DNA from: Streptomyces sp. B21-105
Lineage (GTDB): Bacteria; Actinomycetota; Actinomycetes; Streptomycetales; Streptomycetaceae
Assembly (NCBI RefSeq): GCF_036898465.1
Contig: NZ_JARUMJ010000001.1
Span: 868,001-932,000, forward strand
Direction: 5' to 3'
Length of the DNA: 64,000 bases
The notes below the pieces were generated by a model, which did no database searches, had not been told where the DNA came from, and was given only the letters and a program-made list of their open reading frames with translations. Numbering within the stretch: the first letter of the stretch is position 1; every line of letters begins with the position of its first letter. Below are positions 1 to 8,363 of this stretch, one piece after another. The position numbers were made by a program, and so were the translations under genes.

Positions 1-297
1 ACGCTGCTCCTGCACAGTGACGAGCCGCTGCTCGGCCACCTGGCGGCGCGCGCCCTCGCGCCCCTCGACGCCGTCTCCGAGGGGCAGCGGGCCAGACTGG
101 CCGAAACGCTGCTGGCCTGGCTGCTGAGCGGCAGCAACGTGCCCGACGTGGCCGCCCGGCTGCACATCCACCCGCAGACGGTCCGCTACCGGCTGCGTCA
201 ACTGGAGAAGCTGTTCGGCGACGCCCTGCACGATCCCGGCGCCCGACTGGACCTGATCCTCGCCCTGCGCTCCACGGCTGAGCGCGACGGAGACTAA
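1..297 (+). CDS. PucR/CdaR-type transcriptional regulator, C-terminal part
   Basis: The reading frame is open from the first base to TAA at 295-297; the N-terminus lies outside the window. The visible 98 residues are the C-terminal helix-turn-helix of the PucR/CdaR family. They include the characteristic segment VAARLHIHPQTVRYRLRQLE at about residues 50-69, the recognition helix found in regulators of purine catabolism, sugar diacid use and many Streptomyces loci. The DNA-binding role follows from the family. The effector and targets cannot be judged from this fragment, and no linked catabolic gene is visible downstream. Confidence 0.85.
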   Translation, partial: TLLLHSDEPLLGHLAARALAPLDAVSEGQRARLAETLLAWLLSGSNVPDVAARLHIHPQTVRYRLRQLEKLFGDALHDPGARLDLILALRSTAERDGD

Positions 298-422
298 CTT
301 CGCCACAATAAAACGCGGGTTTTCTGAATTCCCGTCCATAACACCCGTCCAGGATACGCGAATACCTTCGGGACTGTCCTTTTCCATTGGCGCCCAACGC
401 GCCGCACCCTCAAAGGATCCCC

Positions 423-1064
423 ATGCGTATTCGCTTGTGCCTCGCCGCGCTCTCCCTCGCCGGCGGGGTCGGACTGACCGCTGCCCCGGCCTCCGCGGCC
501 TCCGCCGCCGCCTGTTCGGACATCGACGTCGTAGCAGCTCGCGGTACCTTCGAACCGGGCACGCTCGGACTGATCGTCGGCGACCCGGTGTATTCCGCCC
601 TGCAGAAGAAACTGACAGGAAAGAAACTGTCCAGCTACCGGGTGAACTATCCCGCCGACCTTTCTCTTACATCGGCCGCACAGGGAAACGCCGATCTGGT
701 GAACCACGTCAAGGCGCAGGCCGCGGCCTGTCCCGCTCAGCGCTTCGTACTGGTCGGCTATTCGCAGGGGGCGAACGTCGTGGACAACTCCCTGGGCATC
801 AGCAGCGCCGGCGCGGTGGTGGGCAGTCCCATCGTGGCGACCCTTCCCGCGGCCGTCGAACCGAAGGTCGCCGCGGTCCTGCTGTTCGGCAACCCGATCC
901 GGGCGCTGGGCAAGAGCGTCACCGGGGTCTACCAGAGCCGCACCGTCGACTTCTGCGCCGACGGCGACCCCATCTGTGAGAACGGCGGGGACGACGTGCT
1001 GGCGCACCTCGGCTACACCTCCGACGCCGGCGCGGCGGCCACATTCGCCGCGAGCAGGATCTGA
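423..1064 (+). CDS. Secreted cutinase-family serine esterase
   Basis: This 213-residue protein starts at ATG 423, about 5 nt after an AAAGGA ribosome-binding site. An n-region MRIRLC, a hydrophobic core and an Ala-rich segment (ASAASAA, about residues 23-30) form a Sec signal peptide, so the mature enzyme begins near residue 29 and is extracellular. The cutinase fold is shown by the nucleophile elbow GYSQGA, the C-D-G-D-P-I-C motif carrying the catalytic Asp, and the His in LAHLGY near the C-terminus. Cys residues before the first strand and around the elbow can form the usual disulfides. Family members hydrolyse cutin, short-chain esters or triglycerides. The natural substrate here is unknown. 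A frame extending upstream to 387 has no signal-peptide logic and is not used. Confidence 0.9.
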   Translation: MRIRLCLAALSLAGGVGLTAAPASAASAAACSDIDVVAARGTFEPGTLGLIVGDPVYSALQKKLTGKKLSSYRVNYPADLSLTSAAQGNADLVNHVKAQAAACPAQRFVLVGYSQGANVVDNSLGISSAGAVVGSPIVATLPAAVEPKVAAVLLFGNPIRALGKSVTGVYQSRTVDFCADGDPICENGGDDVLAHLGYTSDAGAAATFAASRI

Positions 1065-1075
1065 GCGTCGGAACA

Positions 1076-1127
1076 CGCGCACGCGACGGGCCCGGGAGGT
1101 TCTCCTCCCGGGCCCGTCGCGTGCGCG
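1076..1127 (+). terminator. Very strong hairpin after the cutinase gene
   Basis: A perfect 24-bp inverted repeat (arms 1076-1099 and 1104-1127) with a TTCT loop starts 11 nt after the cutinase stop codon. There is no U-tract, as is usual in Streptomyces. The position between a plus-strand gene and the 3' end of a minus-strand gene (ending 1237) suits a bidirectional terminator. Confidence 0.85.
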
Positions 1128-1236
1128 GTGGGTGCTAGGGGTGGATGTGCGTGCGGGGGGGGTGCTCGGGGTGTGCGGGGCACGGTGGCCGACGCCATGG
1201 TCTGACCGGCGTCGGCCACCTGCACCGCACCGCCCG

Positions 1237-3045
1237 CTATCGCGGAGCGCGGGCGAACGCGGCAAGGCCGGCGGACACCGGCTCGGGCCGGCCGTCGTTC
1301 TGCACCGGCGCCGCGGTCAGCACGTCGAGATGCTGGTAGCCGGACGCCACCAAGGGATGCAGGTCGGCCGGGATGCGGCCGGCGAGCAGTCCGTCGCCCG
1401 CGAGCACTGTGAGCGTCGGATTGGCCGTCAGCCCGCCGGGATGGACGACGAGCCTCTTCACCTGAGGCGACGTGCCCAACTGGATGTCGGTGATGAGCTT
1501 GGTGGGGAAGTACTGCTCGGTGAAGTCCAGCGGCTGCTCCGCCAGACTGCGGGCCAGTTCCCGGATGTCGGTGACCTCCTTGCCCGCCCCGGTGAACGGC
1601 GTGCCGTCGGCCGACCGGTACCCGGGGTCGTCGGCGTCACCGACGCGGTCGTAGTTCCGCCAGGTGTACAGCGGCCCGTGAGATTGCCCGGGGATGGCCT
1701 TGTACTCGACGCCGAACAGCTGCGTCGGCTGCGCACTGCCGTTGGCGGCGGGGAACTCCTTGTCCACGACCGGCCCGCCGTCGAAGAAGCCCACACTGCT
1801 CTGCAGGAACGCCAGCGGCACGGACTGATCGTCCATCAGCGCCCCGAGCACGGCGGCGTTGGTGAGCCGGAAGTCCTTCACCGCGGGTGAGCCGGTGAGG
1901 AACGCCGCGGCGTCCTTCGAGAACAGGAACCGGTTGGTGGCCTCGATGTTGAGGCCAGAGGGCAGGTAGGCGGGCAGGTCCGCCTCGGCGTCCGGGTCGT
2001 GCACGGCCCCCAGGCCGGCGATGGCGAGCAGGGTCATGGTCTCCGGGTTGAGCAGGACCGGCGCGGACAGCGAGCGCGGGAGCACTCCGGTGTCGAGGCC
2101 CGCCTGCACCGCCGCGTAGCCGAGTCCGACGTCCGGCAGGCCGGTGTCGTCGGGGATGCTGCCGCTCAGATCGTCCAGGGAGGTGGAGACCGTGGTGTCC
2201 AGGGCGAAGTAGCCGGCGCACTGGTTCTGGCCGGCGTCCGCCGTGGTGGCGGGGTCGCCGTCGAAGTCGGCGGCGGCGAAGTACCCGGTGATCACGCCGC
2301 CCAGCGAGTGCCCGCCGCACAGCAGCTTGCTCCTGCGCACGCTGCGGTCGGGCAATTCGGCGACGAGCAGGTCGTACTGGTCCCGCACGGTCTGTTCGAT
2401 GCCGAGCTTCGCCATCCACCCGAGCCGGGCGTTGCCCGCGAACCCGTCGAAGGTCCGGCCGCCGACCTGCCGACCGCGGTAGTAGTAGTCGACGGCCGCG
2501 TGCTGGTCGCCGGAGGCGATGCCGGTGCGGTCCTCCAGACAGTTGGAGCGCCGGTCCAGCGCCCAGAACTCGATGTGCCGGCCCTGCGCGGCGGCCTTGG
2601 CGACGGTGCCGCGGGCGACGCTGTCGAAGGCTCCGGCGCCCTCCAGGATGCCCGGCTGGGCCACGAGGATCCGGTCGGCGTCGGCCGACGCGCCCGGCCC
2701 GTCCGCAGACCGGTAGCGCAGATACGACAGCCAGTCGCACGCCGCCGGACGGCTGCCGAACGACGACGGCAACGGCGCCTTCACCCGCACCATCGACTCG
2801 GTCACACCGTCGGCCGGGTGCGTCGACGCCACGGGCGTCTCGGTGCGCGTACCGGCCCCCTGGGCATTCGGGACGGCTCCGGTGAGGGCCCCCGCGGTCA
2901 GCAGCGCCGCCAGCGCGGCGCCTCGCCATGTCCTGCCTCTGCGGGGACTCGTACGCGTCTTCACGGGCTTCAGCGACGTCATGGACGTCGCGGGCTTCAA
3001 GGACGTCATGGGCTTCAGGGACGTCTTGGACTCCATGGACTTCAT
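1237..3045 (-). CDS. Secreted alpha/beta-hydrolase (lipase-like)
   Basis: A 602-residue protein as drawn. The first ~35 residues are an unusual repetitive basic stretch (three TSLKP-like units), followed by RRGRTWRG and a hydrophobic core (ALAALLTAGALTGA), i.e. a signal peptide with a very long n-region. Translation may really begin at an internal Met (about residue 13 or 22), because no convincing ribosome-binding site precedes 3045. The mature domain has the serine-hydrolase elbow GGHSLGG near residue 245, and a late His (GQSHG) could complete a triad. Substrate is unknown. The family resembles large secreted actinobacterial lipase/esterase-like proteins. It is flanked by the cutinase gene in convergent orientation. 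Confidence 0.75.
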   Translation of the reverse strand: MKSMESKTSLKPMTSLKPATSMTSLKPVKTRTSPRRGRTWRGAALAALLTAGALTGAVPNAQGAGTRTETPVASTHPADGVTESMVRVKAPLPSSFGSRPAACDWLSYLRYRSADGPGASADADRILVAQPGILEGAGAFDSVARGTVAKAAAQGRHIEFWALDRRSNCLEDRTGIASGDQHAAVDYYYRGRQVGGRTFDGFAGNARLGWMAKLGIEQTVRDQYDLLVAELPDRSVRRSKLLCGGHSLGGVITGYFAAADFDGDPATTADAGQNQCAGYFALDTTVSTSLDDLSGSIPDDTGLPDVGLGYAAVQAGLDTGVLPRSLSAPVLLNPETMTLLAIAGLGAVHDPDAEADLPAYLPSGLNIEATNRFLFSKDAAAFLTGSPAVKDFRLTNAAVLGALMDDQSVPLAFLQSSVGFFDGGPVVDKEFPAANGSAQPTQLFGVEYKAIPGQSHGPLYTWRNYDRVGDADDPGYRSADGTPFTGAGKEVTDIRELARSLAEQPLDFTEQYFPTKLITDIQLGTSPQVKRLVVHPGGLTANPTLTVLAGDGLLAGRIPADLHPLVASGYQHLDVLTAAPVQNDGRPEPVSAGLAAFARAPR

Positions 3046-3274
3046 GGGCGGACCGTAGGGCGGCGGGGCGCGCCTTGTCGGGGAGTGCTCACAACAACGC
3101 AGCGCCCGACGTCGTCCTTGTCACCGGCCCGCAGTCACCGGCCCGCAGTCACCCGCCCGCAGTCGCCGTTCGGCCGCCAGGACGGCAGCCGCACCCCCGC
3201 CGTGGCCGGTGACGCCGACCGGTGATTGGCTGGTTCCGTTCCGGCATCCAGTCCATCCGCAGGAAGGCCCCGCC

Positions 3275-3490
3275 ATGAGCAGCCCGCACGCACTCGAGTA
3301 CAAGGTCGTCACCTTCCGGGAGTCGCTGATCGGCGACGCCCTGGACAGCGACAAGCTGGAGAAGGTCCTCAACAAGCACGCCGAGGACGGCTGGGCCCTG
3401 AAGGCGATCACCTCCGCCGACGTCAAGGGCCGCATCGGTCCCGGCGCGGTCGAGGGCCTGCTGCTCACCCTGGAGCGTCCGCGCCGCTGA
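3275..3490 (+). CDS. DUF4177 family small protein
   Basis: A 71-residue protein starting at ATG 3275 with ribosome-binding site AGGAAGG at 3261-3267. The sequence opens with LEYKVVTFRES, contains KLEKVLNKHAEDGWAL, and ends with LLLTLERP. This is the YEYKVV..LN..G.eGWelv pattern of DUF4177, a small beta-strand/helix/strand fold. No enzymatic residues are evident and the function is unknown. It is monocistronic, with a hairpin immediately downstream. Confidence 0.85.
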   Translation: MSSPHALEYKVVTFRESLIGDALDSDKLEKVLNKHAEDGWALKAITSADVKGRIGPGAVEGLLLTLERPRR

Positions 3491-3497
3491 CGACCGC

Positions 3498-3532
3498 GGC
3501 CCGGCCCGTCGTGCTGCACGGCGGGTCGGGCC
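3498..3532. terminator. Hairpin between DUF4177 gene and DEAD-box gene
   Basis: Inverted repeat with 16-nt arms (3498-3513 and 3517-3532, two mismatches) and a 3-nt loop, 7 nt after the DUF4177 stop. The convergent helicase gene ends at 3590, so it may serve both sides. Confidence 0.6.
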
Positions 3533-3589
3533 GGTCTCTCACGACGGCCGAGAACCGGCCGCGACCCGGCCCGTACCGGTCTGCACGGC

Positions 3590-5068
3590 CTACGCGCCGC
3601 GACGGATCCGGGCCGCCTTGCGGGCCTCGGCGATCTGGCGTGCCTCGGTGGCCTTGCGGGATTCGCCGCCGGCCCGGCCGGGGCGGGCGCCCATGCCGCG
3701 GAAGGGAGCCCCGCCGCGCTTCGGACGCTCGGTGGCCGATCCGCTGCCGGGGAGCGGGACACCGGAGGGAGTCCGGGCGCCGGTGATGCGGCTCAGCTCG
3801 GCCTCGCCGGAACGGACCTGCGTGATCTGCGGCCGGATGCCCGCGTCGGACAGCAGGCGGGCCATGTCCCGGCGCTGGTTGGGCAGCACCAGAGTGACGA
3901 CGCTGCCCGACTCTCCGGCGCGGGCGGTACGGCCGCCGCGGTGCAGGTAGTCCTTGTGGTCGGCGGGCGGGTCGACGTTGACGACGAGGTCGAGGTCGTC
4001 GATGTGGATGCCGCGGGCCGCGACGTTGGTGGCCACCAGCACCGTCACATGGCCGGTCTTGAACTGGGCCAGGGTGCGGGTGCGCTGGGGCTGCGACTTG
4101 CCGCCGTGCAGTGCCGCGGCCTGCACGCCGCTGCCCAGCAGGTGCTTGGTGAACTGGTCCACCGCGTGCTTGGTGTCCAGGAACATCAGCACGCGTCCGT
4201 CGCGCGCGGCGATCTCGGTGGCGGCGGCGTACTTGTCGGTGCCGTGCACCTGCAGCACGTGGTGCTCCATCGTGGTGACCGTGCCCGCCGAGGGGTCGAC
4301 CGAGTGCACCACCGGATCATGGAGGTACCGGCGGACCAGCAGGTCGATGTTGCGGTCCAGGGTGGCCGAGAACAGCATGCGCTGGCCGTCGGGTCGTACC
4401 AGGTCCAGGAGTTCGGTGACCTGGGGCATGAAGCCCATGTCGGCCATTTGGTCGGCCTCGTCGAGGACCGTGATCTTCACCCGGTCCAGACGGCAGTCCT
4501 TGCGCTCGACGAGGTCCGCGAGGCGGCCCGGCGTCGCGACGACGACCTCGGCCCCGCCGCGCAGTGCACCCGCCTGCCGGCCGATCGACATGCCGCCGAC
4601 CACCGTGGCGAGGCGCAGCTTCAGCAACCTGGCGTACGGGGTGAGCGCGTCGGTGACCTGCTGGGCCAGTTCGCGCGTGGGGACGAGGACCAGGGCCAGC
4701 GGCTTGCGCGGCTCGGCACGCTGTCCCGCCGTCCGCACCAGGAGCGCCAGACCGAAGGCGAGGGTCTTGCCCGATCCCGTCCGCCCGCGGCCCAGGACGT
4801 CGCGCCCCGCGAGGGAGTTCGGCAAGGTGGCGGCCTGGATCGGGAACGGCTCGTGCACACCGAGCTCGGTGAGCGTGCTCAGCAGCTCGGCGGGCAGGTC
4901 CAGTTCGCCGAAGTTCGCGACCGCCGGGAGCGCGGGGGTGAGGGTGTCCGGCGGCGCGAACTCCCCCTGCGGTGCGGCGGGGCGACGTCCGCCGCCGGCC
5001 GGGGCGACGCCGGCGCGGGCCCGGCCCTGCGGTCGGAAACGGTCGTTCGTGCGAGCTGAACGGCTCAC
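3590..5068 (-). CDS. DEAD-box ATP-dependent RNA helicase
   Basis: 492 residues from GTG 5068, chosen because GAGGAAGG lies 7 nt upstream; longer frames add only low-complexity sequence. All helicase motifs are present in order: Q-motif region (PFPIQ), motif I GRTGSGKT (about 95-102), PTREL, TPGRL, motif II DEAD (about 203-206), SAT, ATNVAARGIHID and motif VI HRGGRTARAG. A basic, Gly/Arg-rich C-terminal tail (about residue 415 on) is typical of RNA-binding extensions. Such enzymes remodel mRNA and rRNA structure, often under cold stress. The cold-shock gene just upstream on the same strand fits that role, although a hairpin separates them. Cytoplasmic. Confidence 0.93.
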   Translation of the reverse strand: MSRSARTNDRFRPQGRARAGVAPAGGGRRPAAPQGEFAPPDTLTPALPAVANFGELDLPAELLSTLTELGVHEPFPIQAATLPNSLAGRDVLGRGRTGSGKTLAFGLALLVRTAGQRAEPRKPLALVLVPTRELAQQVTDALTPYARLLKLRLATVVGGMSIGRQAGALRGGAEVVVATPGRLADLVERKDCRLDRVKITVLDEADQMADMGFMPQVTELLDLVRPDGQRMLFSATLDRNIDLLVRRYLHDPVVHSVDPSAGTVTTMEHHVLQVHGTDKYAAATEIAARDGRVLMFLDTKHAVDQFTKHLLGSGVQAAALHGGKSQPQRTRTLAQFKTGHVTVLVATNVAARGIHIDDLDLVVNVDPPADHKDYLHRGGRTARAGESGSVVTLVLPNQRRDMARLLSDAGIRPQITQVRSGEAELSRITGARTPSGVPLPGSGSATERPKRGGAPFRGMGARPGRAGGESRKATEARQIAEARKAARIRRGA

Positions 5069-5187
5069 GGAGAACCTTCCTCGAGGGGCACGCATCGAGG
5101 AATTCCCGACAGGCATGAGCCGGATGAATTGCAAGTACGAGCCGAATACAAGAATGACAGCGTTCCAACGGAACGCAGAAAGCAGGA

Positions 5188-5221
5188 AGCTGGGGCCCCA
5201 CCGAACGGTGGGACCCCAGCT
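5188..5221 (-). terminator. Hairpin terminator of the cold-shock gene
   Basis: 15-nt arms (5188-5202 and 5207-5221, one mismatch) with a GAAC loop, 18 nt past the cold-shock stop and upstream of the helicase gene on the same strand. It should end the short cold-shock transcript and limit read-through. Confidence 0.75.
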
Positions 5222-5239
5222 ATCGCGCGCGCTTCGGCA

Positions 5240-5443
5240 TCAGGCGGGAGTGATGTTCTCCGCCTGCGGGCCCTTCTGGCCCTGCGTGACGTCGAAGTTC
5301 ACCTTCTGGCCCTCCTGGAGCTCGCGGAAGCCCTGGGTGGCGATGTTCGAGTAGTGGGCGAAGACGTCGGGGCCGCCGCCGTCCTGCTCGATGAAGCCGA
5401 AGCCCTTTTCCGAGTTGAACCACTTGACGGTGCCAGTAGCCAT
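5240..5443 (-). CDS. Cold-shock domain protein (CspA family)
   Basis: 67 residues starting at ATG 5443, preceded by GAAGGAG. A single cold-shock (OB-fold) domain carries RNP1-like KGFGFI and RNP2-like VFAHY aromatic motifs, which bind single-stranded RNA/DNA and act as RNA chaperone. Length and sequence (opening [10 protein letters not shown]) match the SC7.0/CspA proteins that Streptomyces encodes in several copies. It is cytoplasmic and probably abundant. A long untranslated leader with a near-palindrome lies just upstream. Confidence 0.95.
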   Translation of the reverse strand: MATGTVKWFNSEKGFGFIEQDGGGPDVFAHYSNIATQGFRELQEGQKVNFDVTQGQKGPQAENITPA

Positions 5444-5470
5444 GTCACATCTCCTTCGGGGCAGTGCCCA

Positions 5471-5493
5471 GAGGCTCACACCGTGTGAACCTC
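5471..5493 (-). promoter_or_regulatory. Near-palindrome in the cold-shock leader
   Basis: 23-nt imperfect palindrome with arms GAGGCTCACAC (5471-5481) and GTGTGAACCTC (5483-5493), one mismatch, 28-50 nt before the cold-shock start codon. It could be an operator or a leader hairpin. Further upstream (5540-5565) a small ACGGC/GCCGT stem followed on the minus strand by six T could act as an attenuator. Neither role is proven. Confidence 0.4.
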
Positions 5494-5732
5494 TTGTGTT
5501 GCCACAAATGAACCCCGTCCGGATAAGCACCGGAGATACAAAAAACGCCCCACGGCTACGGCCGTAGAGGCACTTGAAGATTCGGGAACCACAACTGCAA
5601 CTAGGTCCAGACTACCACGGCATGCACAAGCGCACTACCTTTCACCGCGCAGGCCACACCGGCCGCGCGGCGCCGCGTGTGCCGCGTCGGCCGCCGTGGC
5701 GCCCATTCCGCCCGGTGGTTTTCCGCGCCGGC

Positions 5733-6158
5733 TCAGTGCCCCAGGAAGCTCAGACGGACCCGGCGCTCCGCGTTGTCGCGGTTCGTGTCCACCAGGCACA
5801 CGGACTGCCAGGTTCCGAGTTCCAGCCTCCCTTCCACGACCGGCAGGGTGGCGTGGGGCGGAACCAGGGCCGGCAACACGTGGTCTCGGCCGTGGCCGGG
5901 GCTTCCGTGCCGGTGCTGCCAGCGGTCGTCGGCCGGCAGGAGCGTGTGCAGGGCGGTCAGCAGGTCGTCGTCGCTGCCGGCGCCCGTTTCCATGATCGCG
6001 ACGCCTGCCGTGGCGTGCGGCACGAAGACGTTCAGGAGGCCGTCGCGGCCGTCGGCCGCCTCCCGCAGGAACGCCTCGCAGTCACCGGTGAGGTCGACGA
6101 CCCTCTCCCGGGAGCCGGAGGACACATGGAGGACTCGGGTGGTGAACGCGTCTGACAT
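5733..6158 (-). CDS. YjbQ/UPF0047 family protein
   Basis: 141 residues from ATG 6158 (a Met three codons earlier is an alternative). The family signature is clear: NVFVPHATAGVAIMET, a DD-L acidic stretch, HGRDHVLPALVPPHATLPV, LELGTWQ and a C-terminal DTNRDN..R.V.LSF. Members are trimeric proteins of about 140 residues reported to have weak thiamine-phosphate synthase activity in vitro. The conserved His/Asp/Glu residues form the presumed active site. The physiological role is unsettled. It is divergent from the flavin monooxygenase gene, with about 97 nt between start codons. Confidence 0.88.
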   Translation of the reverse strand: MSDAFTTRVLHVSSGSRERVVDLTGDCEAFLREAADGRDGLLNVFVPHATAGVAIMETGAGSDDDLLTALHTLLPADDRWQHRHGSPGHGRDHVLPALVPPHATLPVVEGRLELGTWQSVCLVDTNRDNAERRVRLSFLGH

Positions 6159-6255
6159 GCCGTCCATCCTGACGCATGGGGCGCGGGCGCACGCACTCGG
6201 CGCAGGCCACCGGCGCTCCGGGAAGATCCCCGCCTGGCGCACCGTTGGTAGAAGC

Positions 6256-7331
6256 GTGAACAATGTGCGTGAGGTCGAGGTGGTCGTCATCGGGGCGGGT
6301 CAGGCCGGTCTGGCCGGGGCCTATCACCTGCGGCGCAGCGGTTTCGAGCCGGAGCGCGACTTCGTGGTGCTCGACCACGCCCCCGCGCCGGGCGGCGCCT
6401 GGCAGTTCCGGTGGCGGTCGCTGACCTACGGCAAGGTGCACGGAATGCACGCGCTGCCCGGCATGGAGCTGACGGGCCCGGACCCGTCCCGGCCGTCCTC
6501 CGAGGTGGTCGCCGAGCACTTCGGCGCCTACGAGCGCGCCTTCGACCTGCGCGTACGGCGGCCCGTCGACGTGAAGGCCGTGCGGGAGGGCGTCGGCGGG
6601 CGACTGCTGGTCGAGACCTCCGACGACACCTGGTCGACGCGGGCGCTGATCAACGCGACCGGCACCTGGGACCGTCCGTTCTGGCCGCGGTATCCGGGGC
6701 AGGAGACCTTCCGCGGACGGCAGCTGCACACCGCGCGGTACGCGGGCCCCGAGGCGTTCGCCGGGCAGCGGGTGGTCGTGGTGGGCGGCGGCGCGTCCGG
6801 TACGCAGCACCTGCTGGAGCTCGCGCCGTACGCCGCCGCCACGACATGGGTGACGCGGCGGCCCCCGGTCTTCCGCGAGGGGCCCTTCGACGAGGACGCG
6901 GGCCGTGCCGCCGTCGCGCGCGTGGAGGAGCGGGTACGGCAGGGACTGCCGCCCGAGAGCGTGGTCTCGGTGACCGGGCTGCCCCTCAACGACGCGATCC
7001 GGCAGGGGCTGGCCGACGGGGTACTGGACCGGCTGCCCATGTTCGACCGGATCACCCCGGACGGCGTGGCGTGGGACGACGGCCGGCAGGTCGCCACGGA
7101 CGTGATCCTGTGGGCGACCGGATTCCGGGCCGCCGTCGACCATCTTGCCCCTTGCGGCTGCGGGAGCCGGGCGGCGGGATCCGCGTCGAGGGCACGCGGG
7201 CGGTCGCCGATCCACGCGTCCACCTGGTGGGCTACGGACCGTCGGCCAGCACCATCGGCGCCAACCGGGCCGGGCGTGCCGCCGTACGGGACATCCGGCG
7301 GCTGCCGACGCGGGATCCGGTCGCCGCCTGA
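6256..7331 (+). pseudogene. Flavin-dependent monooxygenase/oxidoreductase with a frameshift
   Basis: From GTG 6256 the protein reads as a CzcO/FMO-like enzyme. It has the FAD-binding GAGQAGLAGA near residue 14, the FMO-type GGAWQFRW segment, an NADPH-binding GGGASGT near residue 178 and ATGFR near the C-terminus. At about 7145-7152 the frame breaks. After VDHLAP the continuation (LRLREPGGG ... HLVGYGPSASTIGANRAGR ... stop 7331) lies in a different frame, consistent with loss of one C from the run GCCCCTT. The repaired protein would be 358 residues, a normal family length. The gene is either a real pseudogene that has lost the C-terminal FAD-contact segment, or carries a sequencing error. Substrate unknown. 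Confidence 0.8.
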
Positions 7332-7371
7332 TCTCCCGCAGGCCCTCCAGGCCGCGATTCCGGTCGGCGGC

Positions 7372-8310
7372 TCACCCGGCCGCCGCCGATGTGCTCGTCG
7401 GGGTCTGCGGAGCGCTTGTCGGGGTCTGCAGACCGCCCGTCGGGCTCTGCGGAGGGCTTTGCAGAGGGGCCGTCGGAGGGGTCTGACGGCTGCCGTTGAA
7501 CTCGGCGACGTTGCGCTGGTGCTCCGCGAAGCTCGACGTGAAGCGCGTGTCGCCGGGCCCGACCGTGACGAAGTACAGCCAGTCGCCCGGGGTCGGGGCG
7601 ATGGCGGCGCGCATCGCCTCCTCGCCGGGGTTGTCGATCGGCGTCGGCGGCAGACCCATGCGCTGGTAGGAGTTGTAGGGGCTCTCGATGCGGGTGTCGC
7701 TCTCGGTCGTCTTCAGGGTGGAGCGGTTCAGGGCGTAGTTGATGGTCGAGTCCATCTGCAACGGCATCCCGCGCTCGAGGCGGTTGTACACGACGCGGGC
7801 CACCTTGCCCATGTCCGTCTTGGTGGCGGCCTCGGCCTGCACGAGGCTGGCGACGGTGACCGCCTGATAGACGTTCAGGGCGTTGCGCTGGGCGCCGGCC
7901 GTGACGGGCGCTCCGGTGAACTTCCTGTTCGCGGTGTCGACCATGTACGTGAGCAGCGTCTGCGGCGTCGACTTCTTGTCAAGCGGGTACGTCGCCGGGA
8001 AGAGATAGCCCTCCGGGTTGCCCGCGGCCTCGTTCGGCAGCTTCAGACCGGCCTGCGGAAGCGCCCTTCTGGTGGTGCCGGGGGCCAGGGCGAGGGCCTT
8101 GTCCACAGCCTCGTAGACCTGACTCGCCCGCCAGCCTTCGGGGACCACCAGGGTCGGCGGCGCCTTGGCCGCCTTCTCCTTCGGCGCCTGGACGCTCAGC
8201 AGCGGCACCGCCACGGCGGTGCCGGCCACGACGGCTCCGGTCGCGATGAGAACGAGACGGCCCCGGCGCGTCAGTCGAATCGTGCTCCGTGGCGGAGTGT
8301 TCATCTGCAT
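7372..8310 (-). CDS. Short MltG-like endolytic transglycosylase
   Basis: 312 residues with a basic N-terminus and one transmembrane segment (LVLIATGAVVAGTAVAVPLL, about 19-38), so membrane-anchored with the domain outside. The YceG/MltG core is recognisable from ASLVQAEA (catalytic Glu region), PLQMDSTINYAL, SPYNSY, GLPPTPI.NPG and a late YFV strand. MltG cleaves nascent glycan strands and helps set peptidoglycan strand length. Streptomyces normally has a longer MltG in the aroE/ruvX region (established knowledge), so this is probably a second paralogue. It ends in a Pro/Thr/Ser/Gln-rich tail with QTPTS-like repeats. Met3 is an alternative start. Confidence 0.82.
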   Translation of the reverse strand: MQMNTPPRSTIRLTRRGRLVLIATGAVVAGTAVAVPLLSVQAPKEKAAKAPPTLVVPEGWRASQVYEAVDKALALAPGTTRRALPQAGLKLPNEAAGNPEGYLFPATYPLDKKSTPQTLLTYMVDTANRKFTGAPVTAGAQRNALNVYQAVTVASLVQAEAATKTDMGKVARVVYNRLERGMPLQMDSTINYALNRSTLKTTESDTRIESPYNSYQRMGLPPTPIDNPGEEAMRAAIAPTPGDWLYFVTVGPGDTRFTSSFAEHQRNVAEFNGSRQTPPTAPLQSPPQSPTGGLQTPTSAPQTPTSTSAAAG

Positions 8311-8341
8311 GCGGGCACGGTAACCCCGATAGCGTCACAAA

Positions 8342-8356
8342 CCCGGCATAACCGGG
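8342..8356 (-). terminator. Small hairpin after the ABC exporter gene
   Basis: CCCGG/CCGGG arms with a 5-nt spacer between the ABC gene (ends 8364) and the MltG-like gene start (8310) on the same strand. The stem is short and a few T follow, so it is only a weak terminator candidate. Confidence 0.35.
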
Positions 8357-8363
8357 CATATTT

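Noticed and set aside
5677..6255. Upstream extension of the FMO frame
   Set aside because: It runs antisense through the YjbQ gene and is Arg/Ser-rich; the flavoprotein fold begins at GTG 6256.
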